64,000 nt of DNA from Diadema setosum (taxonomy: Eukaryota; Echinodermata; Echinoidea; Diadematoida; Diadematidae): the NCBI GenBank assembly GCA_033980235.1, contig CM067067.1:6670789-6734788 (forward strand). Direction: 5' to 3'. Below, piece by piece: positions 39,430 through 48,400 of the stretch. Position numbers and translations under genes: made by a program. How positions within the stretch are numbered: position 1 is the first letter of the stretch; each line of letters opens with the position of its first letter. The notes beneath the pieces were generated by a model, which saw only the letters and a program-made list of their open reading frames with translations, had not been told where the DNA came from and made no database searches.

Positions 39430-42400
39430 TTCATGATCAATTTACATTGTTTTCACTTTGGAAAACGTTGTGACTTGGAGTTTGCGCGTTCGGGGTGTCA
39501 TTTTCCGATATTTGTAATCGATATAGGTGGTTTTCACATAGGATAGCGTTGTGTTTTTGAGTTTGCGTTGAGTTTGCATTAATTAATATTTCGGGGTGTC
39601 ATTTCCCGATATTTGTAATCGATATAGGTTGTTTTCGCATAGGATAGCGTTGTGTTTTGGAGTTTGCGTCGAGTTTGCATCAATTAGTATTTCGGCATTC
39701 ATGATCGATCATTATAATATCTGAATTTCTGGGCATCATTCTGCTTTACATTTTCTGAATTTTGAAAGCGAAATATGTTCAAAACGATATCTATTTGGTC
39801 AAGAAATATGAATTTAATGATATTTTCATAAAATGTTTTTATTTTTTTCAAGTTAGTGTTGACTGTTGAGCAGTTGCGTTAGTCATTCTTCGATAGAATG
39901 GATTTACTTGATCGATACTAGTTTTTGTTTCGAGAGGACTAACGTGAGAGTGGCCTCGGAAGAGCCAGGTCCAGGTACTGTAATTCACCCTAATTTCACC
40001 GCTAATGGTTTGTATTAGTTTGCATTAATTAGTATTTTGCATTAGTTTGCATTGATTAGTAGTTTGCATTGAGTTTGCATTGAGTTTGCATTGAGTTTGT
40101 ATTAGTTTGCGTTAGTTTGCATTAGTTTGTATTAGTTTGCATTAGTTTGCATTAGTTTGCGTCAATTAGTAGGACCGGATCGGGGAAATTGCATTGACTT
40201 GTTACTGACATGTATTAGGGCCAATTAAAGGGTAGGGCCTAGCCTAGGCCCTAATATTATTCCAGAGACTCCAACCCCAAGCACCTTCTGATCTGGAGAT
40301 TCTCCCGCCCGAAACCCCTAGCAAACGGGAGACCCCAAGTTGATTGTGTGCGAACTGCGAAGTTCTTATGTTCTAGATGTTCTCTGGTGCTATCTAAGGC
40401 TAATTTTTTCAACATACATACGATAGCAATAAGTAAGAAATCCTTTCCACCGGGAGACACAGAGCCAGGGCGGGAGAAATCAAATCTTCAGCGGGAGAAC
40501 GGGAGATTCTGCAAAAATGGGCTTTCGGCGAGAGATCTCCCGTCGAAAACGGGAGAGTTGGAGTCTCTGTTATTCCCCCTGCTCTCTGAAAGCGGTACCG
40601 TAATTCAAGTGCTCTTTCATTATGCCAGAAAAGTGAAATTCTATTTTTTTCAATATTGTACTCCAAAATGATGACATGAAGTCTAGTAGTCTCCTTATCC
40701 AGTGATGACGAAACCAAACTGAAAGATTTATAACTTTTGAACTGATTGTGCAATTTTCCTCAATGTGTTCTACTTATATTGCTGCTTTCACAATATTTTA
40801 TTACAAATTTGGATAAATAAGGCTTTGGTACCCTTTTTCAAGTTAAAATAAGGTAAAAGTTTGCCTTGGGGAATTCTAAGATTAGATGTAGAACCCCTAC
40901 ATTCAATTTGTTCTGCTTCTAGTTTCAGTGTTTAATAATCCCTAATGCGAGATAGAAGAAGGTCTATCTCTGTATGGACCGATCCCATCTAAAATGTATC
41001 ACACAACAAGTTTTGTGTCATTTTGCCATATTTGTGACTCAATAGGTGCAGTGGCAAATGTGGACAGTTTACGGAGTGCTTTGGAAGAGTTTATCTCAAA
41101 TGCCAGTGATGTCATCGAATTAAAATTGGGTAAGTATGCTGTTCCAGTGTAGATGTACTTTTACTGTACTGATGTATCTACATTATTCACAAACACTGAC
41201 GAACACACAAATAGAAACTATGCCCAAGTCATCCCATTCCATGAATGATATTCAGTTCTTCATGGCAGAATTTGAGTGAGCCACACTGACAGTTCTATCT
41301 TTTTGTAGCTCTCACATGCGCCAAAGGCTCAAGTGAGTTATTATAATCATTTATATCCTGATGTCCAGTATGTATCCTGTGGCATGCAGGATACATAAAC
41401 TTCTTACATTTTTATCTTTTTGAAAATGAGGGAGACAAAGCCCCCAAGTTGACGAATCTTTATCAATTTTCTTCTCTTTGAACAGAAGAGATAAACCAAA
41501 TTAATGTATACCAGTCGTAAATGAGTAAGTAGATTGATTATTGATTGCGGGGGGTAGGGGTGGTATGGATCAAATTTTGCCCCAATTTCATGTATTCATC
41601 TTCTCGAAAATGCATGGTTATATTTTCACCAAACTTGGCAGGTAAAATTGTGTTACTGCCGGAGTATGAAATACATGTTTGTAAAAATGTTCTTAGCAGG
41701 TATTTTGGCCGATTAGGACAAATGGAGAGCATACCCCCTGGAGGCCCTCAAAGCCACCCCCTCCCCATGTTTGCCAAGTTTTTAGATAATAGCAAAATAC
41801 ATGGCAGGTAAACTTGTAATACTCAGCACAAGACCCTTGGGTCTCTTGCTGTTTAAAGCTACCGATATCCCTTTGAGTAATTTGCATCTTTTCCCCTTTA
41901 TCATGCATGTAATGTGTACAATACATGCACATGAATTTGTAAAGCAAAGATAAAGTGGAGATTATGAAGTTTGTTTTCACAATGTATGATTTCGTCAGAG
42001 TAAATACTATAAAAGAAAGAGCTTTTAAAAAGAGAAACTTTGGACAGATGTTTATCGTTGATCACTCTTTTTCCCGCTCTGCCTCGTGTGCAGTTCGTTC
42101 AAAAGAAGGCATTGAGGATGACAAGACATCATTTCATCCGGAATTCACACATCAAATCTTTGGACAGAAGTGAGTACAGGCACTTTCAGCTATGGAACGA
42201 GCATCTGTCATATATCACATAGTGAAACATATTTGCCACTTATTGGATGGTAGTGAGTATTGGTTACGAAACTGTGACATGTGCAGTCAGAGTCTGTCAA
42301 ATACTCCTTGCTTTTTGAAGCTTCACCATGTGTGATATGTGTGGCATATACGAAGGGGAAACTAGTATACAAATAGAAAAGATTAAAGGGACTGTACAGT

Positions 42401-45400
42401 ACTGGTTGAGGTGAGGATTCAACTTGTAACATTTTGCGAGATATTTAGAAACCACTCTGTGAAATGTTAAAGAGCAATTCTAAGGGGAATCAAAAGTTTA
42501 TTTAATGAAAATTGGTTTTGAAATGACTGAGATATCTAAAAACAAGGAAAAACAAAGAGATCCTAATAAAAGTTGTGGCCTATCAATTCTATTAGGATCA
42601 CTTTTTTGCATATCTTGGCCATTATCTCACAAAATATGTTATAAACCTAAATCCTCACCTCAAACAGTACTGTACAGTCCCTTTAAGAAAATGCACGTCT
42701 CCAGAAGTTGTTCACTTTTTGTCTGAACGTCATTACTCACCTAAGGACATATCATTGATTACTCAGGCTCACTGTGATAATAGTTTTTAAATATCTATGA
42801 ATTGAGGGAATGCAACAGTATTGCTATTATATAGTAGAACACTTCAGTAAAGTTTGAGGAAAGTCAGACAATCCATTCAAATGTTATGAATTTTTAAAGT
42901 TTTTCTGCAGCCACCACTGGATGAGAACACTATAACACTTTGTGACGTCACATATGGACTACAATATAAAGAAAATACAGCATGTATTCACTTCTCGAGC
43001 ATTATGAAAGAGCACTTGAATTCATTTTTGATTGAGGGAGTGAGTACTTTATGAAAAAAATGATAGTTTGTGGAATTCTCTTCTCATGAACATGATCACA
43101 AAGATCATGAAAATATTTATTATGTTTAATCATAGAAATCAAACTTATTTATTTTTCATTGGTATTGTCTGAATGAATAAGCATTTAAATGCACATTTCT
43201 TGGTTTTATTTGATAAACGTTTGTATTCAGAAATAATGAAAGTTCATGATGTTGACATTCCATTTACTGTCATTATACAGTGAATTTGATATATCTGTAC
43301 ACTGAGCATAAGTCATCATGAATCGATGATAAAATTCGGATAAATCGGTTGATTTGTGCTGTAGACATAATGCATCAAGAAGTTTATCAGAGCATACTTT
43401 TGTGATTATATTGCACTATTTGGAAAAATAAAATTAAAAGAAATTTAAAAGAAATCTTTAAAAGCCCAGGCAGTCAAGTTGTAGCCACACTTATGCATGT
43501 ACACACTTACTCAACATCACTGATTATGTATCAAGCTGTGTGTGTGTGTGAAACACGGCAATTAATTAACTTGGTGTTGTGCCTTTGATTTCAGTGAGAC
43601 CATTTTTGGATACAAGGGCCTCAAGGTACAGCTGTTCTTCTCAGCAGCGAAGCTCACGCCATACATCAACCAGACCTTCCAGGAGAAAGTCAGCCCCAAA
43701 AAGTTTGAAGGGGTTCAGGTAAGAAATAACACCTGTAGCTCAGTATAGGAATATGTTTAATGTTCAAATATTATGCATTGCCTAAGAAAAGGCCAGCAAT
43801 GGAGAAGTTAAGACTGAACTATTGTTCTCAGAAAGGCTCAAAATTCATCTTCTACTATTTGGAATTTGCTTGCAATATATTGAAAGGCTCTTTCCAAAAA
43901 TCTTTTGTGGCTGACACAATTTAATAGCAGGATAATGAGTTTTGGAATATTTTGAAATCAAACGTGTGAAACAACAAATGGCGGTGTACCCAACTTTCAT
44001 TTTCGACTATTATATTATATGCTCCTTTTCAACTGTATTATGACATTTCAGGCAGACCCAGTGCTCAAACCCATTGTTGAGAAGCTGGAAATCCAACCCA
44101 TGGAGAATCTGGACCGTTTTATCTCTCAGCTGGACGACGATGACTCGTTTCAGCCAATGGGAGAGCTTCTCCACTCCTACTCCATAGAGGAGGCAGAGCA
44201 GGGAACCACGCGACACTTTGAGATCTACAAGAGCAGCGTCAACACGGCGGGATTCCGTGACTTCCACACCCACCTCCAGACGTTCCTCTGGTGGTTTGTG
44301 GACGCCTCCTCCTACATCGACGTAGATGATGAGAAATGGATGTACTACACTGTGTAGGTTGAAATTAGCCCTTGTAGCTCTCCTCTGTGAATCCCTCTTT
44401 CAAATCTTTTCAGATTGTCTCCAAATTCCATCAGGCAGGCATTGATACTGAGTGCCCTGATATTTGTTGGATTTGTGCTTTTGACCAACGTTTGCCATAA
44501 CAATTTGAATGCCCTGATGTCTTTGTGCAGCATGGCTTTTCATTTCATTTCACTTATTTCATTTCCAACAAAAATGCAATTGCAATAAAACATTTGAATA
44601 CACATGATTGCATGGAAATATGACAATGTTGTGGTATTAAAAGAAAAATACTCTGAACTGAAGTACAATAGATGTTGTGACTTTTATGGCACATACCGAA
44701 TCAAAATTTTTGGCATTGTTGGACATGTCATGTACAACATTGTACATCAAATGAATATTTTGTAGTGTTGATTCTGCCAACAAATTGCAAAGACATGTTG
44801 CAGCAAGAATTATGACAAAGTGAAAAAATGAACCAGCTGTTTGAAGTGCTTTGTTAGTACATAGAAATTTGAGTAATGCTTAATGGTTCTGCTTTGATTT
44901 CTTGCAGATTTGAGAAGTACCCTCACAATGAATCAAAGAGGTATGCCACAGTGGGCTATGCAACGGTGTACAGATACTATGCCTACCCTGACAAAATCAG
45001 ACCCAGGATAAGGTTTGTGACATTGATTTTCACCTAGACCAGCTCTTCTTTCATTCATTCTTTTGGGAATTTTGTGTTTCTTTTTTTTTTTTTCAGTGAG
45101 AGTTCTTTTGATTTATATTTCTTTTGTTTTCTTGTAAAAGCAGAGAATGCCTAAGCTGTAGCTCAAATATGAGAGACTCAAGTTGTTACGAGTAAAGAAT
45201 TCATTTCTCATGGGTGGATACTGTATACTTTCGAACCCTCTGTGAAGTATGAAGTAAAACATTGATGCATAGATAATCTGAGGAAAATATAAGAAATTAC
45301 CTAGTGAAGTTTTTCTTGAGTATTATATTAAAGAAGTTCCTTCAGTCTGGACGTACAGCTGTATCCATTTTACTGAAATATAGCAGAGTGTGAATTGAAT

Positions 45401-48400
45401 TTTTATACATTTACAAAGACCTCAAGCCTTTCAAATCATTTGACCATGGAAGAAAAATAGAGTAGGAAGGATAATAGACAAATAGACAAAATATTTTTGT
45501 GTCTAAATTCGCAGCATCATTTGTAACTTAGTTAACATTAATCATCTTTATTGTTGAAATAATCTGGCTCTGAATAAGATGTATCGGAATCATGGTTCAT
45601 GCTGAATCTTAAGTCATGTATGCTGGTTAATTTTAGTGATGTCTTGTTCTTTACCATGGTATTTTTATTTTTCTTCCAGTCAAGTTCTAATCCTGCCTCC
45701 CTTCCAGAGGAGAGGTCATGGAGCTCAGTTGCTTCAGACCATGTACAGAGACTTCAGGAAAGATCCCATTGTCCTAGATATAACGGGTAAGGATTGCTGT
45801 AATAGGCTCTACTGTCAAATTTTTGTGTCCTTGAAACTTTCACAAATTTTGCGAGGAGCCAAGATTTGTGAAAGTGTTTGTCTACACAGTGCATTGAATG
45901 CGAGTGGCAAATCGTGAAAGTGTCATGCTGCGAGAAAGGCCTTTGGCTGCAATTTGTGAAAGTTTCATACCGTGAATGTTTTTGGTTTTACAGTATTTAC
46001 AGTAACATTGTGGCGAAATTTCAGAAATTGTTTAACTTTTCTGACTGAGCTGTATGGTGATGGTCAAATGCTGAAATAAGTACACCAACATACCACATTT
46101 GTAGAAAATTATGCTGTAACTATCAAGAGATGCATGAACAAATGTCATTATGCTAACAAACGGTATTACAAATATCACATGATTCGCAAAGTATATGATG
46201 TGTGCAGGCATAATTTTGCATACTGTCCCGTGAAGAACAAGTAAGTGACTCAGTTGTGTTACCTCAAAGAAGTACTAAATATCCAGAGGAAGATGTTTTT
46301 TCTGTCAATATAAAGATTTTTGAATTGATTTATGCAGAAGAGTACTGTTATAGATCATGGTCAGTTGATATTTTGTGGCTGTGAATAGATTTTGAATTGA
46401 TTTATGCAGAAGAGTACTGATAGAAATCATGATCAAGTGATATTTTGTCGCTGTGAAAAAGCACCATGTATGCCATTTGCACATATCCTCTGAGAAGGCT
46501 CATGTCTTTTTAATATGATGCAATCATTGTCAAATTGGTGAACAAAGACTTGTTTCTCTTATGGTAGAAAGTGGTAATGTCGCACAGTTGAAAATTTTAT
46601 TGCATTTAACAAAGAATGTAGTGTGCATTTGGAAACTTTATAAACAAATGCAGATTGTGTTTAAGAAAGACTGACTTTTTTTTTTTTCAAAATCTTTGGT
46701 TTTAATCAGTGGAAGACCCATCGGATGACTTTGTGAGGTTGAGAGATTACATCGACTGCATGGAATGCACACAGCTGTCTGCGTTTGCTACCCCCAACCT
46801 TGTCAAGGGTTTCAGTGAAGACATGAAGAAAGAAGCACAGGAGAAACTGAAACTCAATAAGGTAGTGGAAACAGCTCAGAATCAGTGGGTAGAACTAAAT
46901 CTTGGAAGATTTTATAATGTTTTTCTTTGTTGATTTAAAAGATCGTCCCATTCACACCTTGTTTCGTGCCCTTTACATTGTCTGTTGTGATGTTAACATT
47001 GAAATTTTTCTTTGCTGAGTTTAAGAAAAATACACTGGCCACATTTTTGTGTTAACTGGAGAAGTTCTGATCAACCGTGTCATTTGTGATCAACCTATTC
47101 ACAGAAATGAAAAGCAAATTTCAACAGCATGCCTGGAAATAATTTGAAAGCAAAATGTTGTAGATAAAGAATTTAGAAAGAAGGTATGTGACCAGAAGTT
47201 CCTTGCTTTCTATCCATTACATGAACAATTTGAGTCGTAGCAGAAATATTTTAGGCCATCAGATTCTGGCATACGTACCAACTTGTGTTCCATTTTCATA
47301 CATCACATAAGTCCAGTTTGGATTCAGGGATCAGTCAATTTAATTTTACAAACATACACACCCACACACACACAAACACTATAAAACCATATATTTTTGT
47401 CTGCATAAAACTTTCGCGAATTTCACAAGGAGCCAAGATTCTCTAAAGTAAAATGCACACAAAATATTAATCTACACAATGCATTGAATGCCAGTGACGG
47501 TTCATGAAAGTTATGTGCTGCAAAATAGGCTGTTGGCTCCAATTCACAAAAACTTTTGTGCCACTATTCACATGATTGTGTTTTGTTTTACAGTAGCTAT
47601 GAAGTACAAGTGACTAAATTACAGGTTACATGCAGGTTCACACCTGTGTTTGATAAAATATTAATGTGCATTTAATTATTCTTCACTGTTTTGAGAGAAA
47701 TATAATATTATGGAGAAAGGGTATATCAAAAAGGCTTAAGTTGTGGAGCGTTGTGGCCACAACAATGTGATGGAAATTGCTACATAAAAACATGACTATT
47801 TCACAATCCCTGTAAATACATACACTCTTTCTTGGATTTTATGACAGAAACAAGTGCGGAGGGTGTACGAAATCCTCAGACTGCGGATAACAGACTACAG
47901 CAACAAGGATGAGGCCCGAACCTACCGACTGGATGTCAAAAAGAGACTTAACATTCCCTTCCAGGTTAGTCACCATGGTAATGTAGATGACTTTAGAAAA
48001 ATATCCAAACTTTTGTGAACTCTGCAGACATTTATTATTTGTAAGAACATTGGTGTTCCACAATTTGTGTGACACAGGAAATGTTTTTTCACCACTGTGA
48101 TATTTGTAGGGAAATTTCATGTTTAATATTCCATCATATTTGTGGTGCGATGAAATTTAAGACATACTAGGATTGGTTGTATTTATCATCATAAAGCACA
48201 GTGTTGTGATGAGGTGGTTAGTCTACCAGTATGTACCATTATCTTTTTCTTTTCCCTTTGATGTGCAGCGAGTAGAAAAGCATTAAATGACATGTGTTGT
48301 GTGAGGTGACAGGTCTAATTGCCATAATCTCTCTGATATCTCCCTTTGTTTTCTCTTTTTCTTGCTCATCTGCTCTGACCCCACAGAAGCAGAAATCCGA

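Larger units (their letters stand above)
10087..40176. mobile_element. Giant foldback-like insertion in HAT1 intron 1, about 30 kb
   Basis: Two arms of about 1.17 kb in inverted orientation bound this segment, both with their short-repeat outer end pointing outward. The intron left outside it is 864 bp on one side and 869 bp on the other, so removing it would return intron 1 to the size of its neighbours. No transposase, DNA polymerase B, integrase or packaging ATPase was found inside, and many younger elements are nested within. A clean target duplication is not visible: the flanks share only a CGGGG-like run. Two independent insertions of the same repeat in opposite orientation remain possible. 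Confidence 0.5.

Noticed and set aside
39243..39546. Open frames of almost pure isoleucine
   Set aside because: They are translations of the TAA microsatellite.
10087..40176. Polinton/Maverick identity for the 30-kb inverted-repeat segment
   Set aside because: No protein-primed polymerase, integrase, protease or ATPase fragment was recognised inside, and the arms are tandem-repeat modules unlike Polinton ends.
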